The translations under genes were made by a program, and so were the position numbers. The notes under the pieces were generated by a model. The model saw only the letters and a program-made list of their open reading frames with translations, had not been told where the DNA came from and made no database searches. From Streptomyces niphimycinicus (GTDB lineage Bacteria; Actinomycetota; Actinomycetes; Streptomycetales; Streptomycetaceae), in contig NZ_JAHLEM010000236.1 of assembly GCF_018883605.1 (NCBI RefSeq), forward strand, positions 1-33,411: a stretch of 33,411 bases of DNA, read 5' to 3'. Shown piece by piece: positions 13,904-23,318 of this stretch (position 1 is its first letter; the number at the start of each line of letters is the position of its first letter).

Positions 13904-14830
13904 GTGACCCGCCCCGTGACCGCCCGTGTGCCCGCCAAGGTCAACGTCCAGCTCGCGGTCGGCGGGCTGCGCCCCGACGGGTTTCACGACCTGGCCAACG
14001 TCTTCCTCGCCGTCGGGCTCCACGACGAGGTCACCGCCACCCCCGCCGATACCCTCCGCATCACCGTCGAGGGCGCGGACGCCGACCAGGTGCCGCTGGA
14101 TCACACCAACCTGGCCGCCCGTGCCGCCGCCGCCCTCGCCGAACGGCATGGCATCGAGCCCGGTGTCCACCTCCACATCGCCAAGGACATCCCCGTCGCG
14201 GGCGGCATGGCGGGCGGCAGTGCCGATGCCGCCGGGGCGCTGCTGGCGTGCGACGCGCTGTGGGACACCAAGGCGAGCCGCGACGAACTCCTCCAGATCT
14301 GCGCCGACTTGGGCAGCGACATCCCCTTCAGCCTCGTCGGCGGCGCCGCCCTCGGCCGGGGCCGGGGCGAGCTGCTGACCCCGCTGGAGACCGGCGGCAC
14401 CTTCCACTGGGTGTTCGCGGTGGCCGACGGCGGGCTGTCCACCCCCGCCGTCTACCGCGAATGCGACCGGCTGCGCGAGGCGTCCGGCGGGGGCGCGGGC
14501 GCCGCCGACGTCCCGGACCCCGAGCCCTCCCAGGCGCTGCTGGACGCACTGCGCTCCGGCGACGCCACCGCGCTGGCCGCCGCCGTCTCCAATGATCTAC
14601 AGCCCGCCGCGCTCTCGCTGCGCCCCGCGCTCGCCGCCACCCTGCGCGCCGGTGCGGACGCGGGCGCGCTGGCCTCTCTCGTCTCCGGCTCCGGCCCGAC
14701 CTGCGCCTTCCTGGCCAAGGACCCCGAGGCCGCGCAGGCGGTGGCGGCCGCGCTGGCCGCTTCGGGCACCTGCCGCACGGTCCGGATCACCTCTGGCCCG
14801 GTCCCGGGAGCACGGCTCGTGGACGCCTGA
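13904..14830 (+). CDS. ispE: 4-diphosphocytidyl-2-C-methyl-D-erythritol kinase
   Basis: A 308-aa GHMP kinase that phosphorylates CDP-methylerythritol, a step of the MEP isoprenoid pathway. Seen are VPAKVNVQL with the catalytic Lys12, the ATP loop IPVAGGMAGGSADAAGALLA (about residues 97-116), DLGSDIPF with catalytic Asp139, and the C-terminal GHMP motif SLVSGSGPTCAFLA. GTG at 13904 has AAGGAG (13894-13899) upstream. A Gly/Ala-rich loop with ASGGGAGAADVPDPEPS follows the central domain. The last codons (GARLVDA-stop) are duplicated twice downstream in the spacer. Confidence 0.95.
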   Translation: MTRPVTARVPAKVNVQLAVGGLRPDGFHDLANVFLAVGLHDEVTATPADTLRITVEGADADQVPLDHTNLAARAAAALAERHGIEPGVHLHIAKDIPVAGGMAGGSADAAGALLACDALWDTKASRDELLQICADLGSDIPFSLVGGAALGRGRGELLTPLETGGTFHWVFAVADGGLSTPAVYRECDRLREASGGGAGAADVPDPEPSQALLDALRSGDATALAAAVSNDLQPAALSLRPALAATLRAGADAGALASLVSGSGPTCAFLAKDPEAAQAVAAALAASGTCRTVRITSGPVPGARLVDA

Positions 14831-15078
14831 GCGGGACGCCCCGCACCCCGGCCCGGCCCCCGGCGCACGGCTCGTGGACGCCTGAGCGAGGCGCCCCGGC
14901 CACCTGCCGCACGCCCGGATCACCTCCGGTTCGGCGTCTCCGGTCCGGTACCTCCGGTCCGGCGTCTCCGGCCCGGCGCCTCCGGTCCGGCGTCTCCGGT
15001 CCGGCGTCTCCGGTCCGGCGCCTCCAGCCCGGCACCTCCTCCGCTCCCCGGAGGGCACAGCTCGTGGACGCCTGAGCG
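14811..15078. repeat. Duplicated ispE 3' ends in the ispE/ABC-F spacer
   Basis: The last 20 bases of ispE plus the stop and following GCG occur three times: 14811-14833 (in the gene), 14866-14888 (identical), and 15056-15078 (one mismatch). A further ispE stretch beginning CACCTGCCGCACGG at 14767 recurs in altered form from 14901. The spacer therefore grew by repeated copying of the gene's own 3' end. Confidence 0.85.
14924..15035. repeat. 14-bp tandem repeat, eight copies
   Basis: The unit CTCCGGTCCGGCGT starts at 14924, 14938, 14952, 14966, 14980, 14994, 15008 and 15022, with 0-4 changes per copy, most of them T/C alternations. It lies in the 305-bp ispE/ABC-F gap, which has no gene. The 14-bp period is not a multiple of three, so the array is not coding. 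Confidence 0.9.
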
Positions 15079-15135
15079 AGGCGCCCCGCACGGCGACTAC
15101 CCTGGGGAGCCGATCGATCCGCGTAATGGAGTGTG

Positions 15136-16953
<1,818 letters not shown>

Positions 16954-17255
16954 GCGGTGGAGGAGCAAGGGGCGGGCCGCCTTCGATGTGAGTGGCCTGA
17001 AAGCATCGTGTGAAGAGGTCGTGCGCCCCTGGCGTGCGCCCTGGCAACGGTCGCGTCACAGGCCGGTCTCAGGTGGTCGATGACCTGGAAACTGGTCCCT
17101 ATTGCGCCCCTTACGGGTGATACAAAGAACTCCCGCCTGCCTTCCGCTCAATGGCGGGGTTCCACGTCCGATTCGCTCCTTCCCGGAGGGCTTTGACCAC
17201 CGGGATCGCGGGGGAGGCCGGTCGGTCGGTGGGTCCCGCACCTGAAGGATTTCGC
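16954..17255 (+). promoter_or_regulatory. 302-bp leader/spacer of the proline-rich membrane protein gene
   Basis: No gene was seen here. A short imperfect direct repeat (TGCGCCCCTGGC / TGCGCCCTGGC, about 17022-17046) and a possible hairpin CCCGCC-N14-GGCGGG (17133-17158) are present. TACAAA (17121-17126) could be a -10, but no good -35 was found. GAAGGA (17244-17249) is the SD of the next gene. Confidence 0.35.
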
Positions 17256-19115
17256 ATGTCACAGCCGCCTCCGCCGCCCAACCAGCCGCCGCAGGGCGGC
17301 TTCGGGGCACCGCAGGATCCGGGTTACGGCTATCCGCAGCAGCCGCCCACGCCGCCTCCGGGCCAGCAGGGTTACGGCTATCCGCAGGCACCCGGTCAGC
17401 CACCGCAGACCCCGCCTCCGCCTCCGGCGGCACCGCCCGCCCCGCCGCAGACGCCCCCGCCGGGCGCCGGCGGCTACGGCTACCCGGAGCAGCCGGTATC
17501 CGGCCAGCAGCCTTACGGTCAGCCGCAGTACGGTCAGCCGCAGTACGGTCAGCCGCAGTACGGGCAGCAGCAGTACGGCCAGCAGCCCTACGGTCAGTCG
17601 CAGTTCGGCCAGCAGCCTTACGGCCAGCAGTACGGCCAGCCGCCGCAGGCCCAGTTCCCCGGCGGCCCCGGTCCGGGCGCCCCCGGCGGCTCCGGCCGGT
17701 CCAAGCAGCGTATGGCGATCATCGTCAGCGCCGTGGTCGCGGTCGCCCTGATCATCGGCGGCGGCATCTGGTTCGCCACCAAGGACGACGGCGGCGGCAG
17801 CGAGGCCAAGGGCAAGGACAAGCAGTCCACCCAGGGCTCTTCAAGCGGTTCCACGGGCGGCGAGGACAAGCCCGCCAAGACCGTAGACGCCAAACTGCTC
17901 AACAAGGTTCCGATGCCCCAGGTTTCCGACCAGGTCACCGTCGAGGGCATGTGGGTCACCGACGACACCTTCGTGAAGGCCGGCGTGTACAAGATCGTCG
18001 GCTATCCGCTGAGCGGCGGCACCGCGAAGTGGACGATCCCGCTGGACGGCGCGGTCTGCTGGTCCTCGGACCACCTCACCAAGGACGGCCTGACCACGGT
18101 CCTCTACCAGGAGGCCAAGCCGTCGGCCAAGGACAAGTACCCCGGCTGCTCCGAGATCGGGCTGCTGGACCTCAAGAACGGCAAGATGCTCTGGCACCGG
18201 AACGCCAAGGAGGGTGACGAGAAGGTCCGCTTCGACGAGGTCACCATCGGCGGCGGCACCGTGGCCGCGGGCGGCACCAGCGGCGGCGCCGCCTGGTCCA
18301 CCTCGGGCCAGGCGCTGTGGAAGCCGAAGTCCGGCGAGCAGTGCTCGGACGACGGCTACGCGGGCGGCGAGGACAAGCTGGTCGCGGTGCGCCGCTGCGG
18401 CGACTACGACAACCCGCAGATCCAGGTCCAGACGCTGAACCCGAAGACGGGCGCGGTGAAGTCGGCCTACAAGGTCTCGCAGGGCATCGACTACGTCCAT
18501 GTCGCCTCCACCGACCCGCTGGTGATCGGCCTCGACGCCGGTGACTCCACCGGCTCGGCGGTCTCGGACTTCCTGTCCATCGACGACAGCGCCAAGACCG
18601 GCAAGGTGCTCGGCAAGATCGGCACCGAGAACGGCAAGTACGACGCCAAGTGCGACTCGACCAACGTCGAGGGCTGCCGCAAGATCGCCGTCTCCAAGTC
18701 GGCCAACACCCTCTTCCTCGGCTCCGAGGACCGCACCGACTCCACCGCCGCGACGGCCAACGAGGTCGTGGCGTTCAGCCTGGCCAACGGCAAGCCGATC
18801 GGGAAGACGGACGGGGTCAAGGGCGCGGCCCTCACCCCGCTCGGGCTCGACGAGGACGGCTCCGTCCTCGTCTATCAGGAGAGCACCTGGGAGGCCGGTG
18901 GCGCGGTCTGGAAGATCGACCCCAAGTCGTACGCCAAGACCAAGCTGCTCCAGAACTCCGTCGCCTCCCATGAGGTGGAGTCGAAGTTCAGCCCCAGCTA
19001 CTCGGAGATCATCTACTCCGGGAAGCACCTGTTCATGAGCGACGTCTACGCCACCAAGCCCTCGGGCACCTATGACAAGGACGACCCGCTGGCGATCATC
19101 TTCGGCGCGAGCTGA
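17256..19115 (+). CDS. Membrane-anchored protein with Pro/Gln/Tyr-rich cytoplasmic tail and extracytoplasmic PQQ-like beta-propeller domain
   Basis: A 619-aa protein. Residues 1-150 are low complexity, rich in Pro, Gln, Gly and Tyr, with YGYPQ units and then tandem QYGQP/YGQQP units (about residues 84-128). One transmembrane helix follows (about 153-174, MAIIVSAVVAVALIIGGGIW), then a hydrophilic Gly/Ser/Lys linker, then a large domain of about 400 residues with repeated strand patterns such as LLDLKNGKMLWHR and VVAFSLANGKPIG, as in PQQ-like or quinoprotein-type beta propellers. The orientation should place the propeller outside the cell. ATG at 17256 has GAAGGA 6 nt upstream; longer in-frame reading lacks an SD. 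The function is unknown; a binding or scaffold role is inference. Confidence 0.85.
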   Translation: MSQPPPPPNQPPQGGFGAPQDPGYGYPQQPPTPPPGQQGYGYPQAPGQPPQTPPPPPAAPPAPPQTPPPGAGGYGYPEQPVSGQQPYGQPQYGQPQYGQPQYGQQQYGQQPYGQSQFGQQPYGQQYGQPPQAQFPGGPGPGAPGGSGRSKQRMAIIVSAVVAVALIIGGGIWFATKDDGGGSEAKGKDKQSTQGSSSGSTGGEDKPAKTVDAKLLNKVPMPQVSDQVTVEGMWVTDDTFVKAGVYKIVGYPLSGGTAKWTIPLDGAVCWSSDHLTKDGLTTVLYQEAKPSAKDKYPGCSEIGLLDLKNGKMLWHRNAKEGDEKVRFDEVTIGGGTVAAGGTSGGAAWSTSGQALWKPKSGEQCSDDGYAGGEDKLVAVRRCGDYDNPQIQVQTLNPKTGAVKSAYKVSQGIDYVHVASTDPLVIGLDAGDSTGSAVSDFLSIDDSAKTGKVLGKIGTENGKYDAKCDSTNVEGCRKIAVSKSANTLFLGSEDRTDSTAATANEVVAFSLANGKPIGKTDGVKGAALTPLGLDEDGSVLVYQESTWEAGGAVWKIDPKSYAKTKLLQNSVASHEVESKFSPSYSEIIYSGKHLFMSDVYATKPSGTYDKDDPLAIIFGAS

Positions 19116-19141
19116 CCCCTTCGGCGTTCGCCCGGCCCACC

Positions 19142-19178
19142 GCGGCCCCGCCCGTACCCACCGTACGGGCGGGGCCGC
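19142..19178. terminator. 16-bp perfect hairpin terminator
   Basis: Arms 19142-19157 (GCGGCCCCGCCCGTAC) and 19163-19178 are exact reverse complements with a 5-nt loop, starting 26 nt after the stop of the propeller-protein gene. Confidence 0.85.
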
Positions 19179-19376
19179 CGCCTTTCGCCCCGGCGGAGCG
19201 CCGGGGCACGCGCCCGCGCGGAACCCGGCCGCATCGGTCCGATTCAGACGTCAACCGGACCTCAAGTAGGCACTAATGGCCGGGATTTCGGCATTCCGGG
19301 GGGCTTCTGCCCGGTAAGGGGCGCACAACGTCGAACAAGCGTGTAGCTTTCCCCCCTGGGCGAATGGGGGGAGCTC

Positions 19377-20084
19377 ATGGGCGTGCGACTCATGGTGGTC
19401 GATGACCACCGTCTGCTCGCGGAGGCGCTCGCCTCGGCGCTGAAGCTGCGCGGGCACCGGGTGCTCGCCGCGGCGGCACCGAGCGCGGGCGCGGCGGACC
19501 TGGTGGTGAGCCGGGCACCGGAGGTGTGCCTGCTGGGCACGGCGGCACCCGCCGAACCAGGGGTGTTCGACCCGGTGGTGCAGATCAAGAAGGAGCGGCC
19601 GCAGGTCGCGGTCGTGGTGCTCGGCCCGGTGCCGAGCCCGCGCGGCATAGCCGCCGCCTTCGCCGCCGGCGCATCCGGCTATGTGCGCCACGACGAGCGG
19701 ATCGAGGGCGTCGAACGCGCCATGATGAAGGCGCGTGCGGGCGAGGCCGCCGTGGCGCCCCAGTTGCTCCAGGGGGCCTTCGCGGAGCTGCTCAACCCCG
19801 CGGCCCAGCCCGACGACGAGGGTGCCCGGCTGCTGCGCATGCTGACCCCGCGCGAGGTGGAGGTGCTGGTGCGGGTCGCCGAGGGCGAGGACACCCGGCT
19901 GATCGCGGCGGGCATGGGGATCGCCCCCAGCACGGCCCGCACCCATGTGCAGCGGGTGCTGATGAAACTCGGGGTGGGCTCACGGCTGGAGGCGGCGGCC
20001 CTGGCGGCCCGCACCGGGCTGCTGGACCGCGCGGCATCCCGCCGGACCGCATCGCTCTCGCCTCAGCCGCCCGCGTCGTCGTAG
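19377..20084 (+). CDS. Orphan atypical LuxR-family regulator with degenerate receiver domain
   Basis: A 235-aa protein: an N-terminal receiver-like domain (residues 1-120) and a C-terminal LuxR helix-turn-helix (about 155-215, LTPREVEVLVRVAEGEDTRL). The acidic pair after strand 1 is kept (VVDDH, D9-D10), but the phospho-acceptor position on strand 3 reads VCLLGTAAP with Gly54 instead of Asp, and the usual Lys near strand 5 is replaced (GYVRHDE). It is therefore unlikely to be controlled by Asp phosphorylation. No kinase gene is adjacent in the same operon. ATG at 19377 has GGGGGAG close upstream; GTG at 19383 is an equally plausible start with better SD spacing. Its N-terminus resembles that of the receiver protein at 33051. 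Confidence 0.88.
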   Translation: MGVRLMVVDDHRLLAEALASALKLRGHRVLAAAAPSAGAADLVVSRAPEVCLLGTAAPAEPGVFDPVVQIKKERPQVAVVVLGPVPSPRGIAAAFAAGASGYVRHDERIEGVERAMMKARAGEAAVAPQLLQGAFAELLNPAAQPDDEGARLLRMLTPREVEVLVRVAEGEDTRLIAAGMGIAPSTARTHVQRVLMKLGVGSRLEAAALAARTGLLDRAASRRTASLSPQPPASS

Positions 20085-20219
20085 CCCGGGCGATCTCGTC
20101 GTCGAGCGCATCCCGGTCAACGACGGCCGTCGTGAGGACCGGCGGGGATCGCGCCGCACCCGGGCGAGGAAGAGGAGAAGCGCTACCACGGCGAGGATCG
20201 CAAGCACGGCAGTCGGCAT
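19980..20219 (-). CDS. Possible small membrane peptide gene downstream of the permease
   Basis: An open frame beginning MPTAVLAILAVVALLLFLAR encodes one strong hydrophobic helix followed by an Arg-rich tail, 67 bp after the permease gene in the same direction. The tail overlaps the 3' end of the regulator gene on the other strand, and another minus-strand frame over the same stretch (reading DALDDEIARATTTRAAEAR) also looks coding-like, so a frameshifted or degraded gene is possible. The hydrophobic start is the only support. Confidence 0.25.
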   Translation of the reverse strand: MPTAVLAILAVVALLLFLARVRRDPRRSSRRPSLTGMRSTTRSPGLRRRGRLRRERCGPAGCRAVQQPGAGRQGRRLQP

Positions 20220-20285
20220 GGGGTGTTCTCACCTTGTTGATCGGCGGGGCGTGGATGTCCCGGGTGTGGGTACGGCGGTGGCCGG

Positions 20286-22295
20286 TTACTCGGGGTGCGG
20301 GCCTGGCTGCGCAGTGACCGACCTCAGCAGGGGGCGGCTCAGCGCGCTTGCCGCCAGTAGTCCCACGAGGCCGAGGCCGAAGGAGGCAGCGAGCAGGGCG
20401 ACTCCCCCGGCGTCGAATGAGGAACTGCCGCCGTCGAGAGTGAGCGGAGCGGCAGTGAAGACACCGGTCAGGACGGCTCCGCCGGCGAGAACGGCCACGG
20501 GGACGAGGGTCTCCTCGAGGCGGGCGGCGTCCAAGGTCCGTAGCGGGGTGCCGGTGAGCCGGAGCAGGCCGTAGGTCCGGCGGTGGCTCAGGACCGAGGA
20601 GGCCGCGGTGATGCCGGCGGACGCGATCGCGGTGATGAACGTGACGCCGAGGACCACCAGGGTGGCGGTGGAGAAGTCCTCTGCGAACAGCTTGCCTGAC
20701 CAGTTGGCGTCCGTGCCGGTGATCGGGTACTGGCCGGGCACGAGAGACACCAACGCGGTGCGAGCGCGGTCCAGGTTCTCGGCCCCGCCCGGCACGGTGG
20801 CGGTGACCTGCACAGTGTCCTTGCCCACACCCATGGCGACCCAGTCGGTGCTCGTGCCGACGGTGGCGGTGATCCCGGCGTCCTGGAGGCGCTGCTGTGC
20901 TTCTTGCCGGACCACGGCCGTCCCGCCCTTCGGCACGGCCACGGCCAGGGTGTCGGGGTGTCCCCACGGTGAGGTGCCGGAGACACTGAAGAGGGCGAAG
21001 AACCCGGCTACGAATCCGGCGAGGGTGAGCCCGGAGACCGTACGCCACGCGCTCTTCGGGTCGTCCAGCAGGCGCCGCCCCGCCAGCAAGGTCGCCGGCT
21101 TCTGGGCCGATGCACAGATGATCCGCCCGAGGACGCCGACCACCCACGGGCCGATCGCGGACAGGGCGAGGAAGACGACGGCGAAGAGCACCAGGATGCC
21201 GTTGACCTCGCTCTTGTTCTGGTCGGTGATCCATGCGTAGCCGCCGATCACCGCGACGAAGACCAGAACTCGCAGGAAGCTCATACGGGGTGGCTTCGAA
21301 CGGCGGGCCACGCCCAGCGGGCCGACGACGACCTGACGCAGCCCGAGGAGCGCGCTGACAACCACCATGCCGACGACACCGGCGAGCACGGCGAGCAGCA
21401 CCGGCAGTCCGACCCACAGGTCGGCGGCGTACCAGGAGCCGCCCGCCACGGGCACCTTCGCGGCGGCCGGCAGCAGCAGCCCGTAGCCGACAGTGCCCAG
21501 CGCCGCGCCCGCCGCGCCGGTAAGGGCGGCCTCGGCGGCCGTCATGCCCGCGATTCGGCCAGGGGTGGCACCGATCAGCCGCAGCGCGGCCAACCGCTGG
21601 TCGCGGCGGGAGACCGACAGGCGTGCGGAGGAGGCGCCCAGAACCAGCAGTGGGACGACGACGAGGATGGTGGCGATCTTCGCCAGGGACAGGTACTGGT
21701 CGCCGATTCCGTTGGTGACGGGACGTCCGGTGAAGTCGGCGACGCGGGTGGGGGTGACGGTGTCGCCGGGGCGTCGCGGGTCGTCCACGCGCGGGGCGGT
21801 GACAGCGGCAGCGTCGGGCTTGTGGCCGACGACGGCGACCAGTTCACCGGGGTGGGCCAGAGCTGCGCGGCCGAGAGTGCCGGCCGGCTTGCCGGGGACG
21901 GGGTGCCGGTCGGCGGGCAGCCGGTGGAGCAGGTCGGCGAGGGCCGGGGAGACCCACATCTGGCCGGGCTCGGGGAAGCGGGGCATGCCGGGCGGGGCCG
22001 GGGCCTTCCGGCCGGGCAGCCGCGCGACGTCGACGACGGTGACGGGTGTGCCGCCGCTGAAGGTGGTGCCGACTGCCTCGACGGCGACCGGGGACGCGGA
22101 CTTCAGGGGGTTGCGCCAGTCGATGCGGTCGGCGCGCTGCTGGAAGCCGAGGTTGGCGGCCACGCAGAGCAGCAGCAGTGCGGTGCTGATGGCGGCCGCG
22201 GCAACGGCCAGCCCGGTGGCCAGCAGCCCGGACCGTCCTCCGGCCCGGGCCAACCGCCAGGTCAAGGTCCAAGTGGTGCGGTCCAGTGCCCTCAT
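20286..22295 (-). CDS. FtsX-like ABC transporter permease
   Basis: A 669-aa membrane protein with a first helix at residues 22-45 and two FtsX-type bundles, one around residues 205-330 (SLAKIATILVVVPLLVLGAS and following) and one at the C-terminus (about 540-660). Both carry the family's RRRxxLRLIGAT-type signature: RDQRLAALRLIGATPGRIAG in the first and RRTYGLLRLTGTPLRTLD in the second. A large extracytoplasmic domain lies between the first and second helices. The start overlaps the stop of the ATPase gene (ATGA). This duplicated-FtsX plan is that of MacB/BceB-like permeases for antimicrobial peptides, lipids or lipoproteins, working by mechanotransmission; the substrate is unknown. The region is lower in GC than the flanking housekeeping genes. 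Confidence 0.9.
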   Translation of the reverse strand: MRALDRTTWTLTWRLARAGGRSGLLATGLAVAAAAISTALLLLCVAANLGFQQRADRIDWRNPLKSASPVAVEAVGTTFSGGTPVTVVDVARLPGRKAPAPPGMPRFPEPGQMWVSPALADLLHRLPADRHPVPGKPAGTLGRAALAHPGELVAVVGHKPDAAAVTAPRVDDPRRPGDTVTPTRVADFTGRPVTNGIGDQYLSLAKIATILVVVPLLVLGASSARLSVSRRDQRLAALRLIGATPGRIAGMTAAEAALTGAAGAALGTVGYGLLLPAAAKVPVAGGSWYAADLWVGLPVLLAVLAGVVGMVVVSALLGLRQVVVGPLGVARRSKPPRMSFLRVLVFVAVIGGYAWITDQNKSEVNGILVLFAVVFLALSAIGPWVVGVLGRIICASAQKPATLLAGRRLLDDPKSAWRTVSGLTLAGFVAGFFALFSVSGTSPWGHPDTLAVAVPKGGTAVVRQEAQQRLQDAGITATVGTSTDWVAMGVGKDTVQVTATVPGGAENLDRARTALVSLVPGQYPITGTDANWSGKLFAEDFSTATLVVLGVTFITAIASAGITAASSVLSHRRTYGLLRLTGTPLRTLDAARLEETLVPVAVLAGGAVLTGVFTAAPLTLDGGSSSFDAGGVALLAASFGLGLVGLLAASALSRPLLRSVTAQPGPHPE

Positions 22296-23107
22296 CGCCG
22301 GTACCCCGCGTGTCCCTCGTCACCGGCCGGGCGTGCGGGCGTGCTCCGGCCGGCCAGGCCCGCCGCCTCGGCGGCGTAGGCGACCGCGTGCGTGACCGCG
22401 GCGCCGTCCGGCGTCCGGTGGTCCTCGCTCGGGCGGCCGTCGCGGACCCGGACGGTGCGGTCACACCAGCGCGCCACGTTCTCGTCGTGGGTGACCACGA
22501 CGAGCGCGGCGCCCTGGCTGCGGGTGATGCCGACCAGCAGGCTGATCACCTCCATGCCGGTGGTCTGATCGAGCGCCCCCGTCGGCTCATCGGCGAAGAT
22601 CACCTGCGGGCCGCACACCAGCGCCCGCGCGATGGCCACCCGCTGTGCCTGCCCACCGGACAGCCGCCCGGGCCGCCGGTCTTCCTTTCCCTCCAGGCCC
22701 AACGGAGCGAACCACTCCCGGGCCTTGCGGACCGCCTGGCGGCGCGGCATGCCGCCGAGCATGAGCGGCAGGGCCACGTTCTCGTCGGCGGGCAGCTCCG
22801 GCAGGAGCTGGCCAGACTGGAAGACGAAGCCGAAGCGGGTACGGCGAAGCTCGCTGCGCTCCGGCTCCCCCATCTGGTCGATGCGTTCCCCTGCCAGCAG
22901 CACCTGGCCCTCGTCGGGGCGCTCGATGCCGGCCAGACAGTGCAGCAGGGTGGACTTGCCCGATCCTGAGGGGCCCATGACCGCCAGCGACTCACCCGCC
23001 GACAGGGACACCTCGACGCCCGCCAGCGCGCGGGTGAGGCCGAAGGACTTCATCAGGCCGGAGCCCACCAACACGGGGGACGCGGCGGACGTGCCGGAGG
23101 AGGTCAT
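22292..23107 (-). CDS. ABC transporter ATP-binding protein (MacB/LolD-type)
   Basis: A 271-aa ATPase. Walker A GPSGSGKS (residues 45-52), Q-loop FVFQSGQLLPELPADENVAL, signature LSGGQAQRVAIARAL, Walker B VIFADEPTGALD and H-loop VVVTHDENVA are all intact; the DEPTGALD sequence is typical of the LolD/MacB group that pairs with FtsX permeases. ATG at 23107 has GGAGG (23115-23119 on the complementary strand) upstream. The start overlaps the stop of a 31-codon gene and the stop overlaps the permease start, both by ATGA, so three products are translationally coupled. The C-terminal 45 residues beyond the ATPase core are Ala/Arg-rich. Confidence 0.94.
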   Translation of the reverse strand: MTSSGTSAASPVLVGSGLMKSFGLTRALAGVEVSLSAGESLAVMGPSGSGKSTLLHCLAGIERPDEGQVLLAGERIDQMGEPERSELRRTRFGFVFQSGQLLPELPADENVALPLMLGGMPRRQAVRKAREWFAPLGLEGKEDRRPGRLSGGQAQRVAIARALVCGPQVIFADEPTGALDQTTGMEVISLLVGITRSQGAALVVVTHDENVARWCDRTVRVRDGRPSEDHRTPDGAAVTHAVAYAAEAAGLAGRSTPARPAGDEGHAGYRR

Positions 23108-23199
23108 CGGGCCGCCTCCGTGGTCACGAGCACGCACAGGGCGAAGCAGACCCCGGCGAGAGCAGCCAGAGCCAGATCGAGAATGGTGAGAATCTGCAT
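23104..23199 (-). CDS. 31-aa hydrophobic peptide, first gene of the ABC operon
   Basis: The short frame starts ATG at 23199 (MQILTILDLALAALAGVCFA...) and ends TGA at 23104. The TGA overlaps the ATG of the ATPase gene in the same ATGA arrangement that links the ATPase and permease genes. The peptide is one hydrophobic helix (about residues 3-25, with two Cys), ending in a short TTEAAR tail. No strong Shine-Dalgarno precedes it. The coupling and the helix make a real small membrane protein likely; it may assist or regulate the permease or the divergent sensor kinase. I do not recognise a family. Confidence 0.6.
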   Translation of the reverse strand: MQILTILDLALAALAGVCFALCVLVTTEAAR

Positions 23200-23318
23200 G
23201 GCTTCGACGATCTCTTCGTACCGCCGCGCCCGTCCTCGGCCACCAGGCCGGTAGGGGCGCGACGGCATCATCCCGCAGGCCGACCCCGTCTCGTCCGTAG
23301 GTCCTTACGCTTCAGGTT

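Noticed and set aside
14924..15035. CRISPR array
   Set aside because: The repeats are 14 bp and directly contiguous with no unique spacers, and no cas genes are present.
19792..21417. A 541-codon minus-strand frame across the permease and the regulator end
   Set aside because: It lies in a different frame of the permease gene and is Arg/Pro-rich with no domain. Only the short hydrophobic start at 20219 in another frame was kept, at low confidence.
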